Origin: Paraburkholderia terricola
Lineage (GTDB): Bacteria > Pseudomonadota > Gammaproteobacteria > Burkholderiales > Burkholderiaceae
Assembly (NCBI RefSeq): GCF_900142195.1
Contig: NZ_FRAB01000021.1
Span: 39,263-103,262 of the forward strand
Direction of reading: 5' to 3'
Length of the DNA stretch: 64,000 bases
In this document: positions 1-8,652 of the stretch, piece by piece
How the letters are laid out: each line of letters starts with the position of its first letter
Numbering within the stretch: position 1 is the stretch's first letter
Made by a program: the position numbers and the translations under genes
Notes under the pieces: model-generated
The model's input: only the letters and a program-made list of their open reading frames with translations
Database searches by the model: none
What the model was told of the DNA's origin: nothing

Positions 1-275
1 TCGCTTGCCACGCGCTGCGTGTATGTACTCGTATGATTGGCGTTGATCCCGCCTTGCACCAGTCCACCAATCAATCCAAATGCTCCGGCAGCACCACCGA
101 AGTTGACAACGCTCTCTCCGCGCGGTTCGGTGACATCCAGCAGAGCGATCGAATGGAGCTTTTCACGATTGCTGGCGGCGAGATCGGTTTTCGGAAGTGA
201 AGCACAGCCCGTGAGTAGTGTTGTTGCAACGATAAAACCCGCGACTGCAGAAGTTGAAAGCGTTTTGTTATCCAT
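1..275 (-). CDS. Small membrane lipoprotein, 3' end outside window
   Basis: The reading frame starts at an ATG whose complement lies at 273-275 and runs leftwards off the window, so only the first 91 residues are visible. The N-terminus is a lipoprotein signal: MDNKTL, a hydrophobic stretch, then the lipobox LLTGC with the acylated Cys near residue 24. The mature part contains a glycine-rich segment (GGAAGAFGLIGG) of the kind that inserts into or spans a membrane. An outer-membrane or periplasmic lipoprotein is likely. I do not recognise the family and the C-terminal half is missing. Confidence 0.6.
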   Translation of the reverse strand, partial: MDNKTLSTSAVAGFIVATTLLTGCASLPKTDLAASNREKLHSIALLDVTEPRGESVVNFGGAAGAFGLIGGLVQGGINANHTSTYTQRVAS

Positions 276-928
276 GACCTTTTATTTGTGGATTGAGAGT
301 GCGACGCCATTGGCCAGTGTCTTCGAATGGAGGTCACCCTCACGGCAAATTCAGACACAGGCAAGCTATTTATCGGCGCTGTTTGCATGAACTTTAAATT
401 TCTAACTGAGATGCATCACTCTCGATAAAAGACCATGGTCATCCATGTCTGGCCCCGTGCAGTGCAGGCGGCACTGTACCGCCGCCGGACGCAGCAGCGG
501 GGCGCCAGGCGCCCGTTCGTTGCGCTGCGCCGGCCGCCGAGGTGAACAAAGAATATTGCGGTCGACGTATGCCGACTGCATCGGAGCACGCGGCCACAAG
601 CAGTCATCTGGCCATCGGATACTGCTGCCATTCGAACGTCGGCAATAGCTCAGAAGCTGACGGACAAACTGCCTAGCCGAGCCTGGATTCCGCCATCGCT
701 TGAATCAGCTCGTCGAGATGCGGCAAGAACTGGCACTTGGCCGAGGCAACGAGTTTGAATCGGACGTAGAGAGCCAGCATTTTGCGTGGTTGTCAGTGTT
801 CGCTTTGAAGATCGCGACCAGGCGCGTTGCGAGGCCTATGAAGAGCATTTCGTCGAGCAGTCGGCGGTGGAATTGAAAGTAGCAAGACGGCCGCTAACCT
901 GTGGTTGCAGCCGTCGGGAGACTCTTCG
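276..928. other. Intergenic region with a possible gene remnant
   Basis: No convincing gene lies between the lipoprotein and the isomerase. A 35-codon minus-strand frame at 673-780 begins MLALYVRFKL, which resembles the first strand of small antibiotic-biosynthesis-monooxygenase-type proteins, but it stops after 35 residues and has no partner fragment I can recognise. It may be a decayed gene or chance. Confidence 0.3.
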
Positions 929-1795
929 CTATCCTGCCTGGTCTTCGAAGTGGCGAATCGTCGCGTCGTATGCGCGCATAGCCATTTCTTCCAACGGGAG
1001 CTTGCGCTCGACTTCCGAGAGAATCTCGACGCCCCACGGACCATCGAAGCCCGTTGCTTGCACTGCTTTGATAAACCCGTTTACGTCGAGGACACCTTCG
1101 CCCGGCAGGCGACGCTTATGACAGGTGTCCATCCACAGCGGCTCGATTGCGTAACGGTCTGCGTCGTCCAGTTCGATGCCCTTGATGAACTCGGGCTTGA
1201 TCGTGGCGATTTCCTTGAAATCGACATTGCCGCGGCTCAGATGCCATATGTCGAGCAGCAGACCGGCGTTCGCCTTGTTCGCGCCTTCGACAATGGCCTT
1301 GCCGGTTTCAATCGTACGGACGTTGCTGAAAGGCATGATTTCGAGCATGACTTGCGTTCCGCGCTTCTCAGCGTCCTCCGCCAGTTTGCCAAACTCTTCG
1401 ACCATGAGCGGGACGTCTGCGGTGTCCTCGCCGATACCTGGGCCGATTTTCACGATGCGCGCGCGCAGCTCTTCGGCAGCCTTGAGGTAGTAGTACCGCA
1501 TGCTGTCGGAGGTGCGGCGACGCTCGCCGGTTTGATACCAATCGACCAAAAATTCGAACTCGACGTGCTTGATGCCGTTGGCTTCGAGGATGCGGCGCAT
1601 TTCCGCGAAGCCAATCTTGTCGGCGGTGGCGTAGATGTCCGAGTGAATCAGGCCGATGCCGTCCCAACCAGCCTTCGCTGCCGCTTCCACTCGGTCCTTG
1701 AAGCTGAAGGGGCTGATTTCGGTCGGACCGAAGGGATAGACATCGCCCGAGAGCGTGAAATAAGCGGCGACGAGTTCGACTTTGGAGCTGGACAT
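929..1795 (-). CDS. Sugar phosphate isomerase/epimerase-type TIM-barrel enzyme
   Basis: A 288-residue protein of the xylose-isomerase-like TIM-barrel superfamily (AP endonuclease 2 fold), which includes inosose dehydratase (IolE), 3-dehydroshikimate dehydratases and ketose epimerases. These use a divalent metal held by Glu, Asp, His and Glu. Candidate ligands visible are the Glu of MLEIMPF (about residue 153), Asp and His of LDIWHLS (about 184-187) and Glu of WGVEIL (about 258). The start has a clear ribosome site (AAGAGG, 7 nt upstream). It is divergent from the ABC sugar-binding protein gene. In a cluster with an inositol-dehydrogenase-like protein and a hydroxyquinol ring-cleavage enzyme, dehydration or epimerisation of a keto-sugar or ketocyclitol is the best guess. 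The exact reaction is inferred, not visible. Confidence 0.8.
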   Translation of the reverse strand: MSSSKVELVAAYFTLSGDVYPFGPTEISPFSFKDRVEAAAKAGWDGIGLIHSDIYATADKIGFAEMRRILEANGIKHVEFEFLVDWYQTGERRRTSDSMRYYYLKAAEELRARIVKIGPGIGEDTADVPLMVEEFGKLAEDAEKRGTQVMLEIMPFSNVRTIETGKAIVEGANKANAGLLLDIWHLSRGNVDFKEIATIKPEFIKGIELDDADRYAIEPLWMDTCHKRRLPGEGVLDVNGFIKAVQATGFDGPWGVEILSEVERKLPLEEMAMRAYDATIRHFEDQAG

Positions 1796-2030
1796 GTGAG
1801 ACCTCTTGAAAGTGACGACGAGCGATGCGGCGCGTCGCGGGGGAATCGATGCCCTGGACTATCACGGAGAAGTCACAGCAGATAAAGAGCCCCCGGATCG
1901 TCTTTCCGTAGAATAAAAGTACACAATCGGGCGAAGCCGAGCGTTGCTTGCCGCTGCGGGGACCGCCGCATCTGGTTTATCGCCCGATTCTTGAACTGTT
2001 CGGTGACAATCTCTCCGAAGCTGTCGTCAT

Positions 2031-2080
2031 TTTTCCAGTGAGAGGAAATAACTTTTCTTTCTGTCGCATTTTTCTTTCCG
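2031..2080 (+). promoter_or_regulatory. Shared promoter element, copy 1 (upstream of sugar-binding protein)
   Basis: TTTCC-N7-GGAAAT, then C-N-TTTC and, 8 nt later, GCATTTT. The same pattern with identical spacing occurs at 3306 and 8547. It lies about 80-125 bp upstream of the substrate-binding protein start, in the divergent region shared with the isomerase. The dyad TTTCC/GGAAA is a plausible operator half-site pair; the AT-rich GCATTTTTCTTT may be part of the core promoter. Confidence 0.65.
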
Positions 2081-2157
2081 ATACCAGGCCTTACTGTGCC
2101 TCCACCAGAACATCAAAACCCGGCTTTTCCACGACATGGGCCTATTGGAGACACAGC

Positions 2158-3120
2158 ATGAACTTCCGCAAATCCATCGTTTCTTGTTTTGTTCTCGCGG
2201 CCGTCGCAAGCGCATTTGATACGAGCGTCCGCGCGGCCGACCAGCCTCGCGTTGCGCTGCTCATGCCGACGCAGAGCGTTGAATACTGGGCGCTCTATGT
2301 GAAGGGCTTCGTGAAGGAAGCCGCCGCCCAGGGCCTCAAGCTCGATGTGAAGGTAAGCAACTACGACCCGAACGAACAAGCCACTCTGGTCGACCAGACA
2401 CTTGCCCAGAAGCCCGATGTCATCGTCCTTGTCCCGGTGGACTCGAGCGCGATGGTCCCGTCGATTCGCAAGATTGACCAGGCCAAAATTCCGCTAGTCA
2501 TCTCGAATTCGATGCCCGACCAGAAGTACTCCCGTTACTGGAAGGTCTTCACGGGCCCGAACGACATCAGCAATGGCGAAGTAGCCGCGAAGACGATGAT
2601 TCAGGGCTTCAAGGAAAAGGGCTATGGCGATAAAGGCAAGGTCATCGTCATTAACGGGCCGATGGGCACGCCGCCGCAGGTTCAGCGCTATCAAGGCTTT
2701 GTGGAGGGCCTCAAGAAGAACGCACCTGGAATCGAAGTCGTCGGTTCCCAACCGGCAGACTGGGACGCTGTGAAGGCAGAAGCGGCCGCGTCGGCGCTCT
2801 TCACTCAGTTCAAGGACGTGAAAGGCGTCTACACGGAGAACGACTCGCAACTTCGCGGTGTCGTGACTGCTGCACAGCGCCTCGGACTCGACCCGTCGAA
2901 GCTCGTCATCATTGGCCACGGCTGCGACTCTGGCGCGGTCGAAGCCATTTCCGCCGGAAAGGCATACGCCACGGTCGAGCAGTCCCCGTTTGACGACGGT
3001 GCGTACGCTGCACGGGCCGCCAAAGATCTCGCGTCGGGCAAGGCGCCGCAAGCCATTCAGTATCTACCGAATCCTGCTGCAACGAAGACGACGCTGAACG
3101 TCTGCTACTCGAAGAAGTAA
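2158..3120 (+). CDS. Sugar ABC transporter, periplasmic substrate-binding protein
   Basis: A 320-residue type I periplasmic binding protein (RbsB-like, Peripla_BP_4 family). The ATG at 2158 follows a good ribosome site (TTGGAGAC) and gives a normal signal peptide ending near VRAADQ at about residue 24; in-frame codons upstream are not needed. Family landmarks include the first lobe motif PTQSVEYWALYVKG, the second-strand segment PDVIVLVPVDSSAM, and the hinge-region VYTENDSQLRGVV. It would deliver a carbohydrate-like ligand to the permease encoded by the genes at 3684-7265. A rho-independent terminator follows immediately, so it is transcribed as its own unit from the promoter element at 2031. 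The ligand cannot be read from the sequence. Confidence 0.93.
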   Translation: MNFRKSIVSCFVLAAVASAFDTSVRAADQPRVALLMPTQSVEYWALYVKGFVKEAAAQGLKLDVKVSNYDPNEQATLVDQTLAQKPDVIVLVPVDSSAMVPSIRKIDQAKIPLVISNSMPDQKYSRYWKVFTGPNDISNGEVAAKTMIQGFKEKGYGDKGKVIVINGPMGTPPQVQRYQGFVEGLKKNAPGIEVVGSQPADWDAVKAEAAASALFTQFKDVKGVYTENDSQLRGVVTAAQRLGLDPSKLVIIGHGCDSGAVEAISAGKAYATVEQSPFDDGAYAARAAKDLASGKAPQAIQYLPNPAATKTTLNVCYSKK

Positions 3121-3167
3121 CGCCGTTCTGCACAGTTGACCGTCGCGCAGGCGGCGGAACGTTTTTC

Positions 3168-3194
3168 GCGACCCTTCGGGGTCGCTTTCGTTTT
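3168..3194 (+). terminator. Rho-independent terminator after the sugar-binding protein
   Basis: GCGACCC, tetraloop TTCG, GGGTCGC, followed by TTTCGTTTT. A 7-bp GC-rich stem with a stable loop and a T-rich tail, 48 bp past the stop codon. Confidence 0.85.
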
Positions 3195-3210
3195 ACGAAC
3201 GGAGACAACC

Positions 3211-3300
3211 ATGAGACGAGAGATTCGCGTAGCTGTGATTGGCACTGGCTTCATGGGAAAGGCGCACGCACTGGCGTATCGTGCCGTCTATGGCCAATAC
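3211..3300 (+). pseudogene. 5' fragment of a Gfo/Idh/MocA-family dehydrogenase
   Basis: An ATG with a perfect ribosome site (CGGAGAC) opens a frame that encodes the Rossmann start of a MocA-type NAD(P)-dependent oxidoreductase: VAVIGTGFMGKAHALAYRAV. Homology stops after about 26 residues, and the frame then runs into the second copy of the promoter element (3306). The remaining about 300 codons of the enzyme are absent. This is a truncated relic of a cyclitol/sugar dehydrogenase that once followed the binding-protein gene; an intact paralogue is at 12618-13610. Confidence 0.8.
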
Positions 3301-3305
3301 GGATA

Positions 3306-3354
3306 TTTCCCTCCACCGGAAATATCATTTCGCGGCAGCGCATTTTTCTTTTCC
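3306..3354 (+). promoter_or_regulatory. Shared promoter element, copy 2 (upstream of ABC ATPase operon)
   Basis: TTTCC-N7-GGAAATATCATTTC, N8, GCATTTTTC. It sits directly after the truncated dehydrogenase, and its outer arms extend to the palindrome GATATTTCC/GGAAATATC. It probably drives the ATPase and permease genes from a 330-bp leader. Confidence 0.65.
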
Positions 3355-3421
3355 AGGCGAACTAATAACCTGTTACTCAACAATACCGAAGCCGCTGACG
3401 CGAGTTTCTGCTGGAGACGAC

Positions 3422-3493
3422 ATGCGTTCCTGCGCACGCAGCGATTCCCTGCGAATTTCTCTCCTCAAAGACCACCAACAGCAGCGTCGCTGA
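3422..3493 (+). CDS. Possible 23-residue leader ORF in the ABC operon leader
   Basis: A short frame (MRSCARSDSLRISLLKDH...) that begins 6 nt after CTGGAGAC, the same ribosome-site style used by most genes of this cluster. It lies between the promoter element at 3306 and the ATPase at 3684. It could be a leader peptide, the relic of another gene, or chance. The rest of the leader (3494-3683) shows no recognisable coding sequence. Confidence 0.25.
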   Translation: MRSCARSDSLRISLLKDHQQQRR

Positions 3494-3683
3494 TGCCGCA
3501 GCGCCTCCTGGCTCGTTCGAAGCCCTGGACAGCGAAATGCCCAGCATCGACGCAGGACATCGGTAATCGAGATGTATGCCGTCACCCACACACGACCAGC
3601 TACGCGCAGGAGGTGGGCCACTGTGACAGGCATCAGCCCTTGACAGCGGATGACCGAACAGTCTCCGCGTTTGGAGGAAGACA

Positions 3684-5267
3684 ATGCTGCAAGACGCGAA
3701 TCCCGGCACCGAGCCGGTAGCTGCCCAGAGTCTGCTCTGCGCTCGCAATCTCACAAAGCATTATGGTGGCGTCAAAGCGCTTACAGGCGTCAGCCTCGAA
3801 CTGGCGCCGGGCGAGATTCATGCGCTGTGCGGAGAGAACGGCGCGGGCAAGAGCACGTTCATCAAAATTCTCGGTGGCCTCGTTCAGCCTGACGACGGAG
3901 AAATCACCGTCGACGGCCACCATCTGAAGCTTGGGAATCGCACGGATCCCCGATTGATCTCCATCGTTCACCAGGAGCTTGCAATCGTTCCGACGCTGTC
4001 GGTACTCGACAACATTCTTCTCGGTGGCGCCGACCAGAGCGAAATCTACCGACGCAGTCAGTATCGCGACTCTGTCCGCGAGCATCTCGATTCGGTGGGG
4101 TTGTCACACGTCAAGCTGGATGCGCCGGCGTCCCGGCTCAGCCTTGCCGAATGCCAACTCGTGGAAATCGCGCGGGGCATGTCGCGGCAGGCGAAGGTGC
4201 TGCTCCTCGACGAGCCGACTGCGACCTTGTCGGATGCGGAGATCGTGCGAGTCTTCGACGTCGCGCGCAGGCTGCGTGACCAGGGCACCGCAATGATTTT
4301 CGTGAGTCACCGGCTCGACGAGGTCTTTGCGCTGACGGACCGGGTAACGGTTTTCCGCAACGGCCAGCACGTTCTGACGCAACGTACCTCCAACATGACG
4401 ACTGCTGAAGTGATCAAGGCAATGATCGGGCGTGAACTTGTGCATAGCAGGGCCAAGCCGCCCGAGAGGCGCGCTGACCTCGCGCCTCGACTGTCGGTCT
4501 CCAACCTGACGGTTGCAGATAAGGTCGAAGACCTGTCGGCCGATGTGGCGGCAGGCGAGATTCTCGCGGTTGTCGGTCAGCTTGGTTCGGGAGCCGAAGT
4601 CCTTGTCGAGGCGCTCGCCGGACTTCGCGGCGACATCTCCAACTCAGTCAAGGTCGACGGACAGGCAATCAAGCTTGACAGCATCCGCAGTTCCCTGAAG
4701 GCCGGGATCGCATACGTCGCCGAGGACCGTGCGGATAAGGGCGTGTTTCTGGATGCGCCGATAGCAATCAATATCACGGCCTCTGTAATGGCGAAGTTCA
4801 GCAAGGCTGGCATTATGCGGCGCGCCGGCGAGCAGGAAGAGGCCCGACGCCTCGCATCGATGTTCGCTATCGACCCGAAGCGCCTTCCTCATGAAGTGTC
4901 GACGCTCAGCGGTGGCAATCAGCAAAAGGTGTCGCTCGCTAAAGCCGTCGCGCTCGCACCTCGGCTGTTGCTGTTGAACGAGCCTACCCGAGGCGTTGAC
5001 ATTGGCGCTCGCGCGGAGATCTATTCGACCCTTCGCAAGATGGCGGATGACGGGTTGGCGATTGTCTTCTACTCGACAGACCTCGAAGAAATTCTCGAAC
5101 TCGCGGACACCGTTCTCACTGTTTTCCGTGGCCGGATGGTCCGCCATAAACCTCGATTCGAAATCGATGGTGACACGCTGCTCCACGACATCGTCGCGGG
5201 CGACAGCGACGCATCTCACGGCCACGTCTCTTTCCGAAATCAACCTGCGCAGGTGGATAATGCATAA
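3684..5267 (+). CDS. Sugar ABC transporter, duplicated ATP-binding subunit (RbsA-like)
   Basis: A 527-residue ATPase with two nucleotide-binding domains in one chain, as in RbsA/MglA/XylG. Domain 1 (about 18-245) has Walker A GENGAGKST, signature-like LSLAECQLVEIAR and Walker B LLLDEPTATL. Domain 2 (about 270-510) has a degenerate Walker A (GQLGSGAEVL, no Lys-Ser/Thr), a good signature LSGGNQQKV and Walker B LLLLNEPTRGVD, where the usual Asp before Glu is Asn. A weakened second Walker A is normal in this family; the Asn is less usual and makes site 1 versus site 2 activity worth checking. Its stop overlaps the start of the next gene by 8 bp, showing translational coupling. Confidence 0.93.
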   Translation: MLQDANPGTEPVAAQSLLCARNLTKHYGGVKALTGVSLELAPGEIHALCGENGAGKSTFIKILGGLVQPDDGEITVDGHHLKLGNRTDPRLISIVHQELAIVPTLSVLDNILLGGADQSEIYRRSQYRDSVREHLDSVGLSHVKLDAPASRLSLAECQLVEIARGMSRQAKVLLLDEPTATLSDAEIVRVFDVARRLRDQGTAMIFVSHRLDEVFALTDRVTVFRNGQHVLTQRTSNMTTAEVIKAMIGRELVHSRAKPPERRADLAPRLSVSNLTVADKVEDLSADVAAGEILAVVGQLGSGAEVLVEALAGLRGDISNSVKVDGQAIKLDSIRSSLKAGIAYVAEDRADKGVFLDAPIAINITASVMAKFSKAGIMRRAGEQEEARRLASMFAIDPKRLPHEVSTLSGGNQQKVSLAKAVALAPRLLLLNEPTRGVDIGARAEIYSTLRKMADDGLAIVFYSTDLEEILELADTVLTVFRGRMVRHKPRFEIDGDTLLHDIVAGDSDASHGHVSFRNQPAQVDNA

Positions 5268-6270
5268 GACCGCTCTGGAACCCATTGCACAGGTGTCGCC
5301 AACGGCGTTGCGACGGTGGGCATCTGCACTTTTTGGAACGACGAGCATTCATGCGGCGTCGATCCGAATCGCTACGCTTGTCCTCATCGTCGTCGCAGCA
5401 GCCATCGTGCCGCACTTCACGGAGTTCGGGAACGTTCAGTCGCTAATGTACTCGGTCGCAGCAGTCGGCATTGGCGCTATCGGTATGGCGCTCGTCACCC
5501 TCAGCGGGAATCTGTTCATGCTTTCGATGGGTGCGACGGCCGCGGTCTCCACCGTTATGTTTGCAGCGCTCATTCATTTGGGTTTGGGTACGACGCTGCT
5601 GCTCGTCGTATTGAGCGGCCTGCTGATGGGCATTGTGCAGGGCGGAATCATCGCTCTGGGGAAGGCGAACCCCATCATCACGACGATTGCCACCTCGTCA
5701 ATCATCATCGGTGCAGGCGTCATCTACACCGGCGGCCTGACGGTTATCGGCAAAGGCGATGCCACGTGGCTCGGTCAGGGCAAGCTGTTCGGCTGGCTGC
5801 CGACTCAAATCCTCGTGCTGGCCATTTTTGCTGCAATTGCGAGTTTCATCCTCCAGAAGTCGCGCATTGGACGCGAAATCCGATTGCTCGGAATGCGGGC
5901 TGAGGTTGCGCGTATTGCCGGACTCCGGACGATGGCCGCGACACTCGTCTGCTACGCGTTCGCTGGCGCAGCAGCGGCACTGGCCGGCTCTCTGATCGCC
6001 TCATCGTCGGCTCAAGGCAATCTGACGTACGGCATCGACCTCGATTTCAACGCGATCGCAGCCGTGCTGGTCGGTGGCATTTCGATTCGCGGCGGGCGTG
6101 GCCATATTTCGGATGCGGTCACCGGTGCCATCTTCCTCGCGGTCATCGGCAACATCCTCCTGGTCAGCGGCGTGAGCTACGAGTACCAGCTGGTCGCGAA
6201 AGGCATCGTGGTTCTCGCAGCGGTGGTATTCGGCGCGTTGCTCGCCCGGCTCGGTCCGGGACGGAAATAA
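5260..6270 (+). CDS. Sugar ABC transporter permease 1
   Basis: A 336-residue RbsC-type integral membrane permease (BPD_transp_2 family). The ATG at 5260 overlaps the ATPase stop. About eight to ten hydrophobic segments are visible, and the family motif region LDFNAIAAVLVGGISIRGGRG near residue 270 matches the conserved glycine-rich loop of ribose/xylose permeases. It pairs with the next gene to form a heterodimeric channel. Confidence 0.92.
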   Translation: MHKTALEPIAQVSPTALRRWASALFGTTSIHAASIRIATLVLIVVAAAIVPHFTEFGNVQSLMYSVAAVGIGAIGMALVTLSGNLFMLSMGATAAVSTVMFAALIHLGLGTTLLLVVLSGLLMGIVQGGIIALGKANPIITTIATSSIIIGAGVIYTGGLTVIGKGDATWLGQGKLFGWLPTQILVLAIFAAIASFILQKSRIGREIRLLGMRAEVARIAGLRTMAATLVCYAFAGAAAALAGSLIASSSAQGNLTYGIDLDFNAIAAVLVGGISIRGGRGHISDAVTGAIFLAVIGNILLVSGVSYEYQLVAKGIVVLAAVVFGALLARLGPGRK

Positions 6271-6284
6271 CAGGAGACTCGGAA

Positions 6285-7265
6285 ATGCATCAATCTCAAC
6301 GACTTCTCAATCTGGCGATTCGGATCGTCCTGCTTGTTGGCATGCCGGTTATCTTCGGCCTCAGCGTCAATCACTACTTTTCGCAGGCCAACCTCTACGC
6401 GATTTTCCAGGCGTTTGCGTTCCTTGGAATCATCGCACTCGGGCTTTCGGTCACGATGGTTGCTGGTGAATTCGACCTGAGCGTAGCGGCAATCTCGACG
6501 GTGGCCGGGCTCATCACTGTGAAGTTCGGCGGCGATAGTGCTTTGCTCGGCATTCTGTACGCGGTTGTCTTCGGGGTGGTGGTGGGCGTTGCAAACGCAG
6601 CCTTGTTGCCACGGCTCGGCGTTTCCTCGCTGGTGACCACCGTTGGGTCGATGATGTTTCTGACCGGCGTAGGGTACTGGCTCGCAGGGGGGCGCGTCTT
6701 GAGCTACGGCAATCTGGACGTCAGCGACTTTCTCGACCATAACGTGGCAGGCATTTTCTCGCCTCGAAGCTTCATTACAATCGCCTGTTTCGTCGTGATC
6801 TCGTTGTTCCTGCGCTTCACTACGCTCGGTCGCGACATCTACGCTTCAGGTGGCCATCGAAAGGCGGCGATTCAGAGTGGTGCACGGGTCGGCAAAGCAC
6901 TGACGGTTGGTTTTGTCATCTCGGGTGGGTTGTCGGCACTGGGTGGGGGGCTGCTCTCGCTGAGCCTCGCGACCGCCTCCGCGACGATGGGCAGCAACAT
7001 CCTGCTCCAGGCGGCCTCAGCGGCCATCGTCGGCGGTATTGCGCTGGGCGGCGGTATCGGTTCACCACTCGGTGTCGCGATGGGCGTTCTCATTCTCACC
7101 ATCCTGAATAACGGCCTGGGTTTGTTGAGTGCCACGTCCACACAGATTCTTCTCGTGAATGGGCTGTTGCTGCTCATCGTGGTTTTGCTTGACGGGCGTC
7201 TGGGTGCGGTATTGGCCTCGCCGCTGGACCGGTTCGCTCGCAGAAAGGCATCCGCGCCCGTCTGA
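6285..7265 (+). CDS. Sugar ABC transporter permease 2
   Basis: A 326-residue paralogue of permease 1, 14 bp downstream with its own ribosome site (CAGGAG). The cytoplasmic coupling-loop style segment GRDIYASGGHRKAAIQSGA (about 186) and the later glycine-rich AAIVGGIALGGGIGSP (about 246) are typical of RbsC-like permeases. Last gene of the transporter operon. The 160 bp to the convergent LysR gene contains no gene I can recognise. Confidence 0.92.
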   Translation: MHQSQRLLNLAIRIVLLVGMPVIFGLSVNHYFSQANLYAIFQAFAFLGIIALGLSVTMVAGEFDLSVAAISTVAGLITVKFGGDSALLGILYAVVFGVVVGVANAALLPRLGVSSLVTTVGSMMFLTGVGYWLAGGRVLSYGNLDVSDFLDHNVAGIFSPRSFITIACFVVISLFLRFTTLGRDIYASGGHRKAAIQSGARVGKALTVGFVISGGLSALGGGLLSLSLATASATMGSNILLQAASAAIVGGIALGGGIGSPLGVAMGVLILTILNNGLGLLSATSTQILLVNGLLLLIVVLLDGRLGAVLASPLDRFARRKASAPV

Positions 7266-7427
7266 CTTTTGCTCGCATCGACGCGATCCGACGTGCTCCT
7301 GAAGAGCGCGTCAGTATTTCGTCATCTTGAGCCCGGATAGACCGTGGCCGCACCGACTGTTGCCTGAAGGAAGAACGTCCCGCCTGCGAGTCCCGACGGC
7401 ATCCCGTGATCGACAGCACGGATGAAC

Positions 7428-8351
7428 CTAGGTTGCAAAGGTCATCCAGCGCTCCTCAAGTTTGAGGCTCTTCACGCGCTCAATCAGGAACTCGGTGAAC
7501 ACTCGAATTTTCGCGGGCTGATATCGCCGGCTTTGGTAAGCCAGGTTGATGGTCAGCCGTGGCAACTGCCAGTCCCCAAGCACTGGGATAAGACGCCCGG
7601 ACACGATGTCATCATGAATGATGTAGAGAGGCTGAACGACGATGCCCAAACCTGCTCGCCCTGCGGCGACGATGACCTGACCTTCGTTTGAGTCCAGAGC
7701 GCTCTCAATCGGGATATTGCGTTCTTCCTTTCCTCGACGCAGGTGAAGCAGATAGGGGTCGACGGCGAGATTGTAGACAAGCATGTTGTGCTGCTGGAGG
7801 TCCTCTGGATTCTCAGGACGTCCGTGGGCCGCGAGATAGGCTGGCGATGCTGCCATCACTCGTCTGGTCTCGGCCAGACGTCGAATCGTGATGCCCGAAT
7901 CTCCTTCATGCTCTTTCGTACGTATGGCGATATCTATCCCGGCCTCGATGAAGTTCTGGTATTGATTCGCCGCGACAATCTGAACCGACAGATTGGGGTA
8001 GCACGTGACAAACTCAGGAAGCGCCGGCGCAATGTGCATCATCGCGAAAGAAACAGAACTGGTCACCCGGAGCACGCCTCTTGGACTGAGCGCCTCCTCA
8101 GAAGCAATCGAGTCAGCTTCGGCCAACTCGGAAATCACAGCCGTGCATCGGCGGTGGTACTCGCGGCCGGCGTCAGTAAGCCACATGCGCCGCGTAGTTC
8201 GTTCTATGAGCCTCGCACCGAGACGCTCTTCGAGAGAGCTGAGCGTTCGACTTGCTGCGGCATTTGACATGTCCAGTTGTTCGGCGGCCTTCGACAGGCT
8301 ACCCAAGTCAGCGGTCAGCACAAATAGCTGCAGTTGCGTCCAGCGGTCCAT
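7428..8351 (-). CDS. LysR-family transcriptional regulator 1
   Basis: A 307-residue LTTR of the DsdC/AaeR-like type. The winged helix-turn-helix is at residues 1-62 (LGSLSKAAEQLDMSNAAASR) and the effector-binding domain spans about 88-300. I chose the ATG at 8351 because GAAGAGG lies 6 nt before it; a GTG two codons earlier overlaps that ribosome site. It is divergent from the hydroxyquinol dioxygenase operon, and the intergenic region holds two perfect inverted repeats, so it is the likely regulator of that operon and of itself. It may also act at the other copies of the shared promoter element. Confidence 0.9.
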   Translation of the reverse strand: MDRWTQLQLFVLTADLGSLSKAAEQLDMSNAAASRTLSSLEERLGARLIERTTRRMWLTDAGREYHRRCTAVISELAEADSIASEEALSPRGVLRVTSSVSFAMMHIAPALPEFVTCYPNLSVQIVAANQYQNFIEAGIDIAIRTKEHEGDSGITIRRLAETRRVMAASPAYLAAHGRPENPEDLQQHNMLVYNLAVDPYLLHLRRGKEERNIPIESALDSNEGQVIVAAGRAGLGIVVQPLYIIHDDIVSGRLIPVLGDWQLPRLTINLAYQSRRYQPAKIRVFTEFLIERVKSLKLEERWMTFAT

Positions 8352-8374
8352 CGTCACCCTCTTCGAGTTCTACT

Positions 8375-8398
8375 GGAAGAATCAGGTGTGATTCTTCC
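8375..8398. promoter_or_regulatory. Perfect 10-bp inverted repeat upstream of LysR 1
   Basis: GGAAGAATCA, 4-nt spacer, TGATTCTTCC. It lies 24 bp upstream of the LysR 1 start. The core GAAGAAT/ATTCTTC is shared with the palindrome in front of LysR 2 at 13671-13704. Likely a LysR operator or autoregulatory site. Confidence 0.6.
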
Positions 8399-8461
8399 AA
8401 TTCGTCGAGGCCAAATATGCCGGAGGCGAGGCGATTGATAAACCGACCGGAAGTCCTCGAT

Positions 8462-8482
8462 TTGTAGAGGAAAATTCTACAA
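8462..8482. promoter_or_regulatory. Second LysR-type inverted repeat in the divergent region
   Basis: TTGTAGA-N7-TCTACAA, a 7-bp dyad containing the T-N11-A pattern that LTTRs recognise. It lies about 190 bp upstream of the dioxygenase start and about 65 bp before copy 3 of the shared promoter element. Confidence 0.55.
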
Positions 8483-8546
8483 TTCGACGCAAAACGGGAG
8501 GGCCTGGTGTTCGGTAGTTCGCGCTCTCCCACGCATGCGAACTATT

Positions 8547-8591
8547 TTTCCTTCAGGAGGAAATGTCATTTCACTTCTGGGCATTTTATTT
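8547..8591 (+). promoter_or_regulatory. Shared promoter element, copy 3 (upstream of hydroxyquinol operon)
   Basis: TTTCC-N7-GGAAATGTCATTTC, N8, GCATTTTATTT. It has the same spacing as the copies at 2031 and 3306. The ATG at 8563 lies inside this element and is therefore unlikely to be the start of the dioxygenase. Confidence 0.65.
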
Positions 8592-8652
8592 ACCCAAGCG
8601 ACCCTTTACCTTTCGTTCTGAGACGCCTGAGCGCACAACGGAGACACGCACG

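Noticed and set aside
8563..8652. In-frame ATG extending the hydroxyquinol dioxygenase by 30 residues
   Set aside because: It lies inside the conserved promoter element and the extra residues have no family match; 8653 gives the normal N-terminus.
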